Position numbers and translations under genes: made by a program
Source of the DNA: Kordia sp. SMS9
Lineage (GTDB): Bacteria; Bacteroidota; Bacteroidia; Flavobacteriales; Flavobacteriaceae
Assembly (NCBI RefSeq): GCF_003352465.1
Contig: NZ_CP031153.1
Coordinates: forward strand, 4,798,001 to 4,862,000
DNA length: 64,000 nt
Direction of reading: 5' to 3'
The notes under the pieces: model-generated
What the model was told of the DNA's origin: nothing
The model's input: the letters and a program-made list of their open reading frames with translations, nothing else
The model's database searches: none
Shown here: piece by piece, positions 9,921 through 18,838 of the stretch
Position numbering within the stretch: position 1 is the first letter of the stretch
Layout: each line of letters opens with the position of its first letter

Positions 9921-10001
9921 AAAAACTATTAAGTTGTACAGGGTTTGTTTTTTAAGTTTCGAAATTAAGCAAAACCTTGCAAATTTAAGTAAATTTTTTT
10001 A

Positions 10002-12134
10002 TTACTCCTTTATATTTTCCAAGTCTAGTAAAAACGCGTATTCTTCGGCTACTTCTTTTAAGGCTTCAAAACGCCCAGACGAACCTCCATGTCCTGCATC
10101 CATGTTGGTATGCAGCAATAAAATATTGTCATCTGTTTTGAGTTCGCGAAGCTTGGCAACCCATTTTGCTGGTTCCCAATATTGTACTTGCGAATCGTGC
10201 AATCCTGTGAGCACTAACATGTTTGGATATGCTTTGGCTTCTACATTGTCATACGGCGAATACGACTTCATGTAGTCGTAATATTCTTTTTCATTCGGAT
10301 TTCCCCATTCGTCATATTCTCCCGTAGTTAGTGGAATGCTATCATCTAACATTGTGGTAACAACATCTACAAAAGGAACAGAAGCTATAATACCGTTATA
10401 TAACTCTGAATTCATGTTTGATATTGCTCCCATCAACAATCCGCCAGCACTTCCGCCAGAAGCGTATAAATGTTCAGATGAGGTATATTTTTGTTCTATT
10501 AAATATTGAGAACAAGCAATAAAATCAGTAAATGTATTTTTTTTATCCATTAGTTTTCCTTCATCGTACCAATTTCGCCCTAAGTATTCACCGCCACGTA
10601 CATGTGCTAATACAAAGATGAATCCTCTATCTAACAGACTTAAACGTGCAGAAGAAAAATACGGATCAATCGTATTTCCATACGAACCGTATGCATATTG
10701 TAATAACGGATTTGTACCATCTTTTTGGATGCCTTTTCGATACACAACCGACATGGGTATTTTAGTTCCGTCATGAGAAGTTGCCCATAAACGTTCGGAT
10801 ACATAGTTGTTTTTATCAAATTTTCCGCCCAACACTTCTTGTTCTTTTTTAACCTCTTTATCTTTTGTCACCATGTTAAAATCAATTACAGAAGCTGGTG
10901 TTGTCATTGAATTGTATGTGTAACGCAAAATCTCTGTGTCAAATTCTACATTGATGTTTGTATTCGCAGTGTAGGTTTCATTGTCAAACGGCAAATAATA
11001 ATCGTCCGTTCCGTCCCAACGCGTGATTCTTATTTTATTTAAACCATTAGAGCGTTCACTGAGCACTAAAAAGTCTTTGAAAATTTCAATATCTTCTAAC
11101 AAAACATCTGGACGATGCGGAACAATGTCTTCCCAATGTTCCATTCCTGTATTGTTTTCAGGCGTTTTAGAGAGTTTAAAATTGATAGAAGCATCTTTGT
11201 TACTCAACACATAAAAATGATCTTGGTAATGCGCTATATTGTATTCTAATCCACGAACACGCGGTTGAAATATTCTGAATTCTCCATCAGGATTGTCTGC
11301 TTCCAAAATTCTGTATTCCATCGTCAACGTACTGTACGAACCAATAATAAGGTATTTTTTCGATTTTGATTTGTATACAAACGTGATAAAAGTTTCATCT
11401 TTTTCGTGGAAAATTTCTTCATCATTGGCAACAGCATCGCCAAGTTTATGTTTGTATATTTTTTCTGAACGTAAGGTTTGTTCGTCTTTATTGGTATAAA
11501 ACAACGTTTTGTTATCCGCTGCCCACGTAGCACTTCCTGTGGTATTTTCAATGCGTTCTTGGTAGATTTCGCCTGTTTTCAAATTTTTGATATGAATCGT
11601 ATATTGACGTCTACTTACAGTATCAACACCAAAAGCCGCTAATGTATTATCGGGACTTATACTGATGCCCGTAAGTTTGTAATATGCATGCTCTTTTGCC
11701 ATTTCGTTTACATCAAACAAAATTTCTTCAGGTGCATCTAACGAACCTTTGCGTCGTGTGTGAATTGGATACCCTTTTCCTTCTTCAAATTTCTTTACAT
11801 ACCAATATCCATTAAGCTTATAAGGAACCGAGGAATCATCTTCTTTAATTCTACCTTTCAGTTCTTCAAATAAATCTTTTTGGAAATCTTTTGTGTGAGC
11901 CGTCATTGTGTCATTGTATGCGTTTTCAGCTTCCAAATAAGCAATGACTTCTGGATTTTCTCTATCGTTCAACCAATAATAGTTGTCGATTCTCACATCG
12001 CCATGTTTTTCAAGTGTTGTAGGTTTCTTGGCAATGGTAGGTACTGGTATTTCTTTTCTCATGTTTGGTATCTTCTTTTTACAGGAATTCAAAAGTGCAA
12101 AACTAATCAGTAAGACGACTAAATTTTTTTTCAT
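10002..12134 (-). CDS. S9A oligopeptidase (oligopeptidase B-like) lipoprotein
   Basis: A 710-residue prolyl oligopeptidase-family serine peptidase. Residues 1-19 form a lipoprotein signal (LLISFALLNSC), so it is probably exported and anchored. An N-terminal seven-bladed propeller region (~40-420) is followed by the alpha/beta-hydrolase domain with the catalytic triad Ser562 (GGSAGG), Asp647 (HDSQV) and His682 (AGHGG). RGGEYLGRNWYDEGK is typical of the oligopeptidase B branch, which cleaves short peptides after Arg/Lys. It probably degrades peptides in the periplasm. It diverges from ybaB with a short spacer. Confidence 0.88.
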   Translation of the reverse strand: MKKNLVVLLISFALLNSCKKKIPNMRKEIPVPTIAKKPTTLEKHGDVRIDNYYWLNDRENPEVIAYLEAENAYNDTMTAHTKDFQKDLFEELKGRIKEDDSSVPYKLNGYWYVKKFEEGKGYPIHTRRKGSLDAPEEILFDVNEMAKEHAYYKLTGISISPDNTLAAFGVDTVSRRQYTIHIKNLKTGEIYQERIENTTGSATWAADNKTLFYTNKDEQTLRSEKIYKHKLGDAVANDEEIFHEKDETFITFVYKSKSKKYLIIGSYSTLTMEYRILEADNPDGEFRIFQPRVRGLEYNIAHYQDHFYVLSNKDASINFKLSKTPENNTGMEHWEDIVPHRPDVLLEDIEIFKDFLVLSERSNGLNKIRITRWDGTDDYYLPFDNETYTANTNINVEFDTEILRYTYNSMTTPASVIDFNMVTKDKEVKKEQEVLGGKFDKNNYVSERLWATSHDGTKIPMSVVYRKGIQKDGTNPLLQYAYGSYGNTIDPYFSSARLSLLDRGFIFVLAHVRGGEYLGRNWYDEGKLMDKKNTFTDFIACSQYLIEQKYTSSEHLYASGGSAGGLLMGAISNMNSELYNGIIASVPFVDVVTTMLDDSIPLTTGEYDEWGNPNEKEYYDYMKSYSPYDNVEAKAYPNMLVLTGLHDSQVQYWEPAKWVAKLRELKTDDNILLLHTNMDAGHGGSSGRFEALKEVAEEYAFLLDLENIKE

Positions 12135-12202
12135 TTAAAAAAGCGTGTTAAAAGTTCACAATTTAATAATTTTGCAATTACTAACCTTTAATTATACAAC
12201 AA

Positions 12203-12526
12203 ATGTTTGGAGACATGATGGGAATGATGGGTAAACTGAAAGAAACCCAGAAAAAAGTAGAAGAAACAAAGCAGCGTATGCATTCTGTTTTGATTGACGA
12301 GAAAAGCTCAGATGGTTTATTGAATGTAACCGTTACAGCAAACCGTGAGATTAAAGCAATTGAAATTTCAGACGAATTGCTAGAAGATAAAGAACAACTA
12401 GAAGATTATTTGATTCTCACCTTAAATAAAGCCATCAAACGTGCTGGTGAGGTTCATGAAACGGAAGTTGCTGCTGTTGCTAAAGATGGCATGCCAACTA
12501 TTCCAGGCATGGATCTGTTTTCTTAA
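12203..12526 (+). CDS. YbaB/EbfC nucleoid-associated protein
   Basis: A 107-residue YbaB/EbfC protein, a small dimeric DNA-binding protein of the nucleoid. The family pattern is complete: [17 protein letters not shown] helix, [22 protein letters not shown] sheet and the acidic [16 protein letters not shown] helix ending in GMDLF. Unlike in many bacteria it is not next to recR or dnaX here; it is divergent from the S9 peptidase gene and closed by a terminator. Confidence 0.9.
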   Translation: MFGDMMGMMGKLKETQKKVEETKQRMHSVLIDEKSSDGLLNVTVTANREIKAIEISDELLEDKEQLEDYLILTLNKAIKRAGEVHETEVAAVAKDGMPTIPGMDLFS

Positions 12527-12549
12527 AAAATACATTCATCAAAAATTAT

Positions 12550-12582
12550 AAAAGAGCTGCAATACATAGTAGCTCTTTTTTT
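12550..12582 (+). terminator. Terminator after ybaB
   Basis: AAAGAGCT / AGCTCTTT stem with an 11-nt loop followed by a T run, 24 nt after the ybaB stop. Confidence 0.85.
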
Positions 12583-12675
12583 GTATTAAACAATTGAAAT
12601 ACGCTTTTCAGCAATTGTATTGAACGACTTTACAGCAGAGATGTTACTTTGAAACAACTATTACATTTATGATAA

Positions 12676-12708
12676 AAAAAAAGGGAAGCCAATCGACTTC
12701 CCTTTTCT
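12676..12708 (-). terminator. Terminator after the OmpA-family gene
   Basis: AAGGGAAG / CTTCCCTT stem with an 8-nt loop, followed on the minus strand by seven or more T residues, about 30 nt past the stop at 12737. Confidence 0.85.
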
Positions 12709-12736
12709 TTAATTTATCAAAATTATACTTCTAAAA

Positions 12737-14419
12737 TTAGTTCTTTTGATCTAACACTCTAAATTGTGTTCTTCTGTTTTGTAAGTGCTCTCTTTCTGTA
12801 CAAGAAACACCATCTTTACATCTGTTTACTAATCTACGTTCTCCGTATCCGTTAGAAACAATTTTACTTGCGTTGATACCTTTAGAAATTAAGTAGTTGG
12901 TTACTGCTTGCGCTCTTCTTTGAGATAATGCTTCGTTACTTGAAGCTGTTCCTCTTGAATCTGTGTGAGAAGCAATTTCTACAGAAACTCCTGTTTGTAA
13001 TACTGGTAATAATTTCGTGTCAATTTCTCGCTTTGCAGAAGCAGTTAATGTAGCACTTCCTAAGTTCCAGTTAATATTTAAGTCATTATATACTAACAAT
13101 TTACAATCAACTTCTTTCCAAGTTGTCAATCCACCTTTTTTCGTCAATACTTCTTTCGTTACCGTTTTGAAAATTGCAGGAACATCCGTTGAAACTACTT
13201 TAGCATCTTCTACTAATTTTGTTGTTTTTAACGTTTTCTCTTTTTGTACTACAGGAATAGCTCTCGTTGTTGGAGCATCTGTCATTACGGTCTTCTTGTA
13301 GGTTTTACTTATAGAAGGAATGTCTTCAACACGTGTACTTTCGTTAGTAATAACGGTTCTCTTCACAGTTTCTGTTACTGCAGGAATTTCAATTCTTTCC
13401 GTAGTTGGAGGAGTAACCATCACTCTACGCTTCATTGTCTTCACTTCTGCTGGCACATCTACAATACGAGTTGTAGGAGGTGTAACCATCACAGTTTTCT
13501 TGATCGTTTTTGTTACTTCAGGAATGGTAATAACACGTGTACTTGCTGGCGTTATCATAATGGTTCTTGTAAAAGTTCCTTCACCACATGGCTTTCCTCC
13601 GTTTGTATTAGGGTCACAATCAGGTGTTCTTTCAGAAGATGCATCTGCTGCCAAACGTTTAACAGGAACGATTTCATTTTGCGCTGGAATTGCTTTGTAA
13701 CACCAATATCTACAATCGTCGGGATTTGAAGAATTACAATCTGCTGGAGGAATTTCGCTCATTTGCCATTCAGCAGCAGCTGGTTTTACCTCAACAGTTT
13801 CAAAATCATTTGAAAAAGATGCTGGTGTCACTCGAATTGAAGAACCAAATTCTCTTTTCTTGTACGTTACGGTTTCTTGTCCCCATTCAGCAGGAATCAC
13901 TTCCAAACGCTGTGAAGCTTCTTTCACAGGAATTACAACATCTCTTGTTTCATACACTGCAGGAACAATAACTACTTTTTGGTATGCAGGTCTTGTTACT
14001 ACATCAAAAGTTCTAGTTTCATACACCGCAGGAACCACTTTTAATCGGTAACTTGCTTCTTTAACAACAACTGTTTCTGTTTCTCTACTAGAGGTAGATG
14101 GTATTTTCACTAAACGCTGTGAAGCTTCTTTTGTTACGATATCAAAAGTTTCTGTTCCGTACACTGCTGGGACTACAGCTAATTCTTCTCCGGCTACTTT
14201 TGATACTACTGTTTCGTTTACGCTCGTATACTTTGCTGGGACAACTTTCAACTTTTTATACGCTGGCGATACCATAACTTGTACATCCTGATTTTCGTAA
14301 ATATCAGGTGTAACACAACGAACATAGCACTTTCCTGGTTCTGGATTTGTTGGTAAATCTTGCCCAAAAGCAAAAGAACCAAAGGCTAAGGCTAGTCCGA
14401 AAAATAGTTTTTTTCTCAT
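12737..14419 (-). CDS. OmpA-family outer-membrane protein with two internal repeat arrays
   Basis: A 560-residue exported protein (signal peptide MRKKLFFGLALAFGSFAFG). Residues ~30-200 hold about seven degenerate ~21-residue beta repeats built on (V/L)(K/V)VVPAVYET-(R/E)TF-VV-(K/R)(E/P)A-. A middle region has Cys pairs (PPADCNSSNPDDCRYWC). Residues ~275-400 hold about six ~22-residue repeats of the type VTPPTTRI-(V/E)(D/I)PAV-KTVK(R/K)TVM. The C-terminal ~110 residues are an OmpA-like peptidoglycan-binding domain: NINWNLGSATLTASAKREID, then SHTDSRGTASSNEALSQRRAQAV. The repeats probably form a long rigid stalk or surface fibre. A -33/-7 promoter pair is visible upstream. Confidence 0.88.
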   Translation of the reverse strand: MRKKLFFGLALAFGSFAFGQDLPTNPEPGKCYVRCVTPDIYENQDVQVMVSPAYKKLKVVPAKYTSVNETVVSKVAGEELAVVPAVYGTETFDIVTKEASQRLVKIPSTSSRETETVVVKEASYRLKVVPAVYETRTFDVVTRPAYQKVVIVPAVYETRDVVIPVKEASQRLEVIPAEWGQETVTYKKREFGSSIRVTPASFSNDFETVEVKPAAAEWQMSEIPPADCNSSNPDDCRYWCYKAIPAQNEIVPVKRLAADASSERTPDCDPNTNGGKPCGEGTFTRTIMITPASTRVITIPEVTKTIKKTVMVTPPTTRIVDVPAEVKTMKRRVMVTPPTTERIEIPAVTETVKRTVITNESTRVEDIPSISKTYKKTVMTDAPTTRAIPVVQKEKTLKTTKLVEDAKVVSTDVPAIFKTVTKEVLTKKGGLTTWKEVDCKLLVYNDLNINWNLGSATLTASAKREIDTKLLPVLQTGVSVEIASHTDSRGTASSNEALSQRRAQAVTNYLISKGINASKIVSNGYGERRLVNRCKDGVSCTEREHLQNRRTQFRVLDQKN

Positions 14420-14471
14420 GTCTTAAAATGATTAATTATTTAAATTATTGTTATTGATGTTTATCAGTGTA

Positions 14472-14500
14472 CGAAATTATGTTTTTGTACCATAAAACAA
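14472..14500 (-). promoter_or_regulatory. Promoter of the OmpA-family gene
   Basis: Read on the minus strand: TTG, an 18-nt spacer, then TAATTTCG, one mismatch from the Bacteroidota -7 consensus TAnnTTTG. It sits 53 nt before the start codon. Confidence 0.5.
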
Positions 14501-14670
14501 GAACCGTGAAATAATCAAGGGATTATATTGGGTCAAAATGCCTTTTTTATCGTTGAAAAACATTTTTAAGGGAAAAATCCTGTGCAAACTTGTAAAATTG
14601 CACTTTCCCCCATTTCTTTTACCATAAATTTTTGATATATTTACTCATCTAACTAAATCTCTAAATAACT

Positions 14671-15000
14671 ATGTTTGAATTATTCCAAAGTGAAAACAAT
14701 CAAAAATTCTATTTTAATCTAAAAGCAAAGAATGGACAAATCATCATGTCTAGCCAAGGATATGCTGATAAAAGCGGTGCTAAAAACGGAATTGAATCTT
14801 GTAAAAAGAACTCAACAGACGATAGTAAATTTGAGCGTAAAACCGCTAAAAACGGAAAATTCCACTTCAGTCTAAAAGCTGGAAACGGACAAATTATTGG
14901 AACTAGTCAAATGTACGCTAGTGAAGCTGGAATGGAGAATGGAATAGAATCTGTAAAGAAAAATGCAGGAAGCGCCGATGTGAAAGACCTAACAGAATAG
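14671..15000 (+). CDS. YegP-like DUF1508 protein
   Basis: A 109-residue protein made of two DUF1508 repeats of about 50 residues: KFYFNLKAKNGQIIMSSQGYADKSGAKNGIESCKKN and a second copy starting KFHFSLKAGNGQIIGTSQMY. The family (E. coli YegP type) forms a small two-repeat alpha/beta fold of unknown function. It is a single gene with its own terminator and no informative neighbours. Confidence 0.88.
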   Translation: MFELFQSENNQKFYFNLKAKNGQIIMSSQGYADKSGAKNGIESCKKNSTDDSKFERKTAKNGKFHFSLKAGNGQIIGTSQMYASEAGMENGIESVKKNAGSADVKDLTE

Positions 15001-15017
15001 AAAAAATTATTTTTTAT

Positions 15018-15057
15018 AGGAAAAGGCTGCCAAAATTTTAGACAGCCTTTTTTTTAT
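15018..15057. terminator. Bidirectional terminator
   Basis: AAAGGCTG / CAGCCTTT stem with a 13-nt loop and T-rich flanks, between the convergent yegP-like and threonine aldolase genes; it overlaps the last codons of the latter. Confidence 0.8.
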
Positions 15058-16076
15058 ATCACTTTCTGAATCACTCTCAAAAATTCTTGATGCATTTCAG
15101 CAGTATAATCTAAATGTGTCACGATTCGGAGTTTTCCGCTTCCCATACCAATCAAATCAATTCCGAGTTCAGATAATTTATCTAAAAATCCTTTTTCATC
15201 AATATCATCTTGCAGATAAAAAATGATAATATTGGTATCAATCGGTTCAACTTTTTTTATAATTGCCAAGCTTTCTAGCGTTTTTCCTATTTCTTTCGCT
15301 TTCGCGTGATCTTCTGCCAAACGTTCCATATGATGATCTAACGCATAAATTCCAGCCGCAGCTAAATAACCAGCCTGACGCATGCCACCACCTAAAATCT
15401 TACGAATTCGCAACGCTTTGTGAATCATTTCTTCATCCGCTACCAATACAGAACCCACAGGACACCCCAAACCTTTTGACAAACACACCGAAATGGTATC
15501 AAACAGTTTCCCGTATTGTTCAGGCGTTTCTCCTTTTTCTACCAACGCATTCCACAAACGCGCACCATCCAAGTGGAAACCTAAATTATGTTCGCGTGCT
15601 ACGGTGTGAATTTTTTCAATCTCGCTAAAATCCCAACACGCACCACCACCACGATTCGCTGTGTTTTCTACAGCAATTAACGCACTTAGCGGACTGTGAT
15701 AAAAATCGGGCGGATTGATGGCTGCTTTGGCTTGCTCGGCAGTAAACATTCCGCGATGTCCGTCAATCAATTTGCAAGAAGCACCACTATTAAAACTCAC
15801 GCCGCCACCTTCATAATTGTAAATATGTGCGTCTTTATCGCAAATCACCTGATCGCCAGGATTCGTATGTAATTTAATCGCCGTTTGATTCGCCATCGTT
15901 CCACTAGGAAAAAACAACGCAGCTTCTTTGCCAAATAGTTCTGCTACTTTTTGTTCCAACTGATTGATAGATGGATCTTTCTTAAAAACATCATCGCCAA
16001 CTTGCGCGTCAAACATCGCTTTGAGCATTTGTGGAGTTGGTTTGGTAACGGTATCGCTTATAAGGTTTATTCGCAT
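15054..16076 (-). CDS. Threonine aldolase family PLP enzyme
   Basis: A 340-residue beta-eliminating-lyase/threonine aldolase family enzyme (low-specificity L-threonine aldolase or related aldolase), cleaving beta-hydroxy amino acids to glycine and an aldehyde. Seen are the N-terminal NLISDTVTKPTP, FFPSGTMANQ (55-64), the ring-stacking His84 in DAHIY, Asp170/Arg173 in HLDGAR, and the PLP Lys201 in CLSKGLGCPVGS. The length is normal. Its start is immediately preceded by TCAATAC heptamer repeats (16088-16115), the same heptamers found before the arsC-like gene. Confidence 0.87.
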   Translation of the reverse strand: MRINLISDTVTKPTPQMLKAMFDAQVGDDVFKKDPSINQLEQKVAELFGKEAALFFPSGTMANQTAIKLHTNPGDQVICDKDAHIYNYEGGGVSFNSGASCKLIDGHRGMFTAEQAKAAINPPDFYHSPLSALIAVENTANRGGGACWDFSEIEKIHTVAREHNLGFHLDGARLWNALVEKGETPEQYGKLFDTISVCLSKGLGCPVGSVLVADEEMIHKALRIRKILGGGMRQAGYLAAAGIYALDHHMERLAEDHAKAKEIGKTLESLAIIKKVEPIDTNIIIFYLQDDIDEKGFLDKLSELGIDLIGMGSGKLRIVTHLDYTAEMHQEFLRVIQKVI

Positions 16077-16087
16077 TGTTATTTAAA

Positions 16088-16115
16088 GTATTGAGTATTG
16101 AGATATTAGTATTGA
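16088..16115 (-). repeat. TCAATAC/TAATATC heptamer repeats upstream of threonine aldolase
   Basis: Four consecutive 7-bp units; read in gene orientation they are TCAATAC, TAATATC, TCAATAC, TCAATAC, ending 11 nt before the start codon at 16076. The same heptamers form a longer array at 20341-20417. Confidence 0.8.
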
Positions 16116-16250
16116 GTTTTTTGTTAATTTGTTATTTTTACTGACAATTGATAATAAAATCGTCACTTCGAGTGAAATTCTGCAAGAATTTTGTATAAAG
16201 AAATGCTATGCAATCGAGATTTAAGTCAAAAATCATACCTCTAAAATCAT

Positions 16251-16277
16251 AAATCGTAAATCTAAAATCGTAAATCT
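16251..16277. repeat. Tandem 14-bp repeat after the zinc protease gene
   Basis: Two copies of AAATCGTAAATCT spaced by one base, with a looser copy before them. They run up to the stop codon of the gene at 16276-18699. Confidence 0.7.
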
Positions 16278-18699
16278 AAAATCCACACGCATCACTTCCA
16301 ATTGGCGAACCATCTGGAATTTTTGGTGACGCTTCTAACTTGAACTTTTCTGGATATTTCTGAAACTGTTTCAACATTTCTACATAATAAAACTGATATG
16401 CTTTTTCCGAATCGTTATAGGTTTTAGATTGAATTTTCGCTGCAATTCCATTCAACACATACTGACTTTGCGCTTTCACCGCTGGAGATGCGTTTGAATG
16501 TTTTGCCAAATGCATCAAATGTTTTAGCACATTCATGTTAACCGCATGTCCTAATTCGCGCTCATGCGCATCAGAATAGCTTTTATACAGTGTTTTATCC
16601 AAAACTAAGTGTGTCATTTCCATAAAATCCAACTGCATTTTATCGTGACTTTTCTGTTGAATCAATCGCGCCGCACGTTCTGGATGAAATAAAAATTTCA
16701 AGGTCATATCACTTGCGGTAGCTGCAGGCGCAATCGCATCAAAACCTACACCTGTAGTTCCTTTAAAGGATTCTCTTGATCGCCAGTATCCGAAAGCTCT
16801 CGGAGGAAACAAATCCAATTTATCTGCCGGAATTTTCAGCGTTTTCGCATCTAAGGTTTGTAAAATAGCATTCAATGCTTCACGCTGTTTTTTAGCAGAA
16901 ACTACTTTGGTAATTAACTGTCCGTCGTCTTTTGTGGCATAATTATATTCCAATCCGCCAATGACTTTGGCAGTCGCTTCTGTTTGAAATCTGTGGAAAA
17001 AATACAACGGTACAAATACATCTTCTAAAACCGTGTATGGTTCGTTGGTGCGAATGTTGTGCTTTGAGAAATTTTTCATCGCCAATGCGCGGATTTCCAA
17101 CACGTTTTCTAACTCTTCAGCAGCACTTTTTCCATTGTCCCACAAATGCGCGTTGAGGTGCGCGCCTCCAGCTGGTCGTGCGTCTGCGTCAGAAATAAAT
17201 CGGTGTCCTTCTTTATAGGCTTTATTTAATATGTTTTGTAATCCTTTTTTTTCCGCTTCCGCAGAATTGAACTCTGAGTACGAATATGCTACGGTAACTC
17301 TGTCCCAAGATCCAATTCCTGTGGCGTATGCGTTTGACAAATCAATCTTGCCATCGGTAATTTTTACGGTTGGATGCGGATAATCCATCACGGAACTTCT
17401 ATTGTTGGTACTTGCCGCAAAATTATGTGCAAAACCAATCGTGTGTCCAACTTCATGTGCTGATAATTGACGAATTCGTGCCAACGCCATTTGCAACATC
17501 GGTTGATAATTATCGTCGCTTTTGGCAAACGGCTTATTCAACAATGCTTGCGCAATTAAAAAATCTTGACGAATGCGCAAACTTCCCAAACTTACATGTC
17601 CTTTGATAATTTCGCCTGTTCGAGGATCTGTCACACTTGCACCATAACTCCAACCACGCGTAGAACGATGCACCCATTGAATAACATTGTATCGTAAATC
17701 CATCGGATCGGCGTCTTTCGGTAACATTTTTACCTGAAAAGCATTCGTATACCCAATTTCTTCGTAGGCTTCATTCCACCAACGCGCACCATCTAACAAA
17801 GCAGAACGCACAGGTTCGGGCGTTCCAGGGTCTAGGTAATATACAATTGGTTCTTTTGCTTCACTTTTGTCTGCATTCGGGTTTTTCTTTTCCAAACGAT
17901 GACGTGTTACAAAACGTTTCAACATCGGTTCTTGAATAGGCGTGGCATAATCGTAATACGAAATGCTAATGGCTCCACTTCGCGGATCAAACACTCTTGG
18001 AGTGTAATTATCGTCTGGCAACTCCACAAACGAATGATGTTGAATTACGGAAACCAACGACGCGTTTGGCGTCACACTTTTAATATTTCCGCCTTTGGCT
18101 TTTCCTTTAAACGTTAATAAGGCTTCAAACTCTACATTTTTCGGGAAAGCTTTGGTACGATCTAACGAAAGTGCGCTTTTTGTAGTATCTATTTTATACA
18201 CACCTTGCTTATTATCCGCCAAACTTTCAATGACTCCGTGTGCATCTTGCAGTAAAAAAGGTGTCAAATCAATCGTGTATTTTTTATCTTTTTCAGACAC
18301 AATCGGGAAACCGAACAAGACAGATTTTGCAAAAGCTTGTTCCACACTTTTTCGTTCTAAATCATTGGTTGTATTTGCTCTGTAGCGTAAATTGGGCTGT
18401 ACCAACATGAGTTTATTCCCCATTTTCTGAAATTGCACCACAACGCCATCACCAATTTGTCCTCTATCCAAACCGATATCATTGGAGCCAACGCCACTTG
18501 CGAGCGAATACACATATAAAAAATCTTCATTCAGTTTGTCAACTTCTAAAAAGATTTTATCGGTTTTCTCTTCATACGCAAAATTAAAATATCCAGTAAA
18601 TTGTTCGCGTGGGTAGATTTTTGTTTTCTCTTTTTCTTGTGAAACACTTACAGAAGAAACGCATAAGAAAATGATAATCAAGAAAGTATATTTATTCAT
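16276..18699 (-). CDS. Exported zinc metalloprotease, DUF5117/DUF5118 type
   Basis: An 807-residue secreted or periplasmic metzincin-like protease with a signal peptide (MNKYTFLIIIFLCVSSVSVSQ). An N-terminal DUF5118-like segment (~20-60) precedes a DUF5117 domain (~80-280). The zinc site is HEVGHTIGFAH at 415-425 (HExxHxxGxxH), preceded by the beta region WSYGASVTDPRTGEIIKGHVSLG. A long helical C-terminal domain follows (~500-800). This architecture is widespread in Bacteroidota but its substrates are unknown. It is a single gene divergent from prfB. Confidence 0.87.
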   Translation of the reverse strand: MNKYTFLIIIFLCVSSVSVSQEKEKTKIYPREQFTGYFNFAYEEKTDKIFLEVDKLNEDFLYVYSLASGVGSNDIGLDRGQIGDGVVVQFQKMGNKLMLVQPNLRYRANTTNDLERKSVEQAFAKSVLFGFPIVSEKDKKYTIDLTPFLLQDAHGVIESLADNKQGVYKIDTTKSALSLDRTKAFPKNVEFEALLTFKGKAKGGNIKSVTPNASLVSVIQHHSFVELPDDNYTPRVFDPRSGAISISYYDYATPIQEPMLKRFVTRHRLEKKNPNADKSEAKEPIVYYLDPGTPEPVRSALLDGARWWNEAYEEIGYTNAFQVKMLPKDADPMDLRYNVIQWVHRSTRGWSYGASVTDPRTGEIIKGHVSLGSLRIRQDFLIAQALLNKPFAKSDDNYQPMLQMALARIRQLSAHEVGHTIGFAHNFAASTNNRSSVMDYPHPTVKITDGKIDLSNAYATGIGSWDRVTVAYSYSEFNSAEAEKKGLQNILNKAYKEGHRFISDADARPAGGAHLNAHLWDNGKSAAEELENVLEIRALAMKNFSKHNIRTNEPYTVLEDVFVPLYFFHRFQTEATAKVIGGLEYNYATKDDGQLITKVVSAKKQREALNAILQTLDAKTLKIPADKLDLFPPRAFGYWRSRESFKGTTGVGFDAIAPAATASDMTLKFLFHPERAARLIQQKSHDKMQLDFMEMTHLVLDKTLYKSYSDAHERELGHAVNMNVLKHLMHLAKHSNASPAVKAQSQYVLNGIAAKIQSKTYNDSEKAYQFYYVEMLKQFQKYPEKFKLEASPKIPDGSPIGSDACGF

Positions 18700-18810
18700 T
18701 ACAGCATTATTTAGCGATCGTAGAAAGCGTCAATTTTCATCCTAAAAAAAGTAGTACTAACGATTCCATCGGTTTTTTTATTTTAGGCTATGAATATACG
18801 CAAAACATCT

Positions 18811-18818
18811 TATTTTTG
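18811..18818 (+). promoter_or_regulatory. prfB -7 element
   Basis: TATTTTTG is an exact TAnnTTTG box, 20 nt before the prfB ATG. The -33 element is not clear. Confidence 0.4.
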
Positions 18819-18838
18819 TAAGAATTAAAATAACAAAC

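Noticed and set aside
13244-13729. Plus-strand 161-codon frame rich in Cys, Arg and Ser
   Set aside because: It is a shadow of the repeated codons in the OmpA-family gene.
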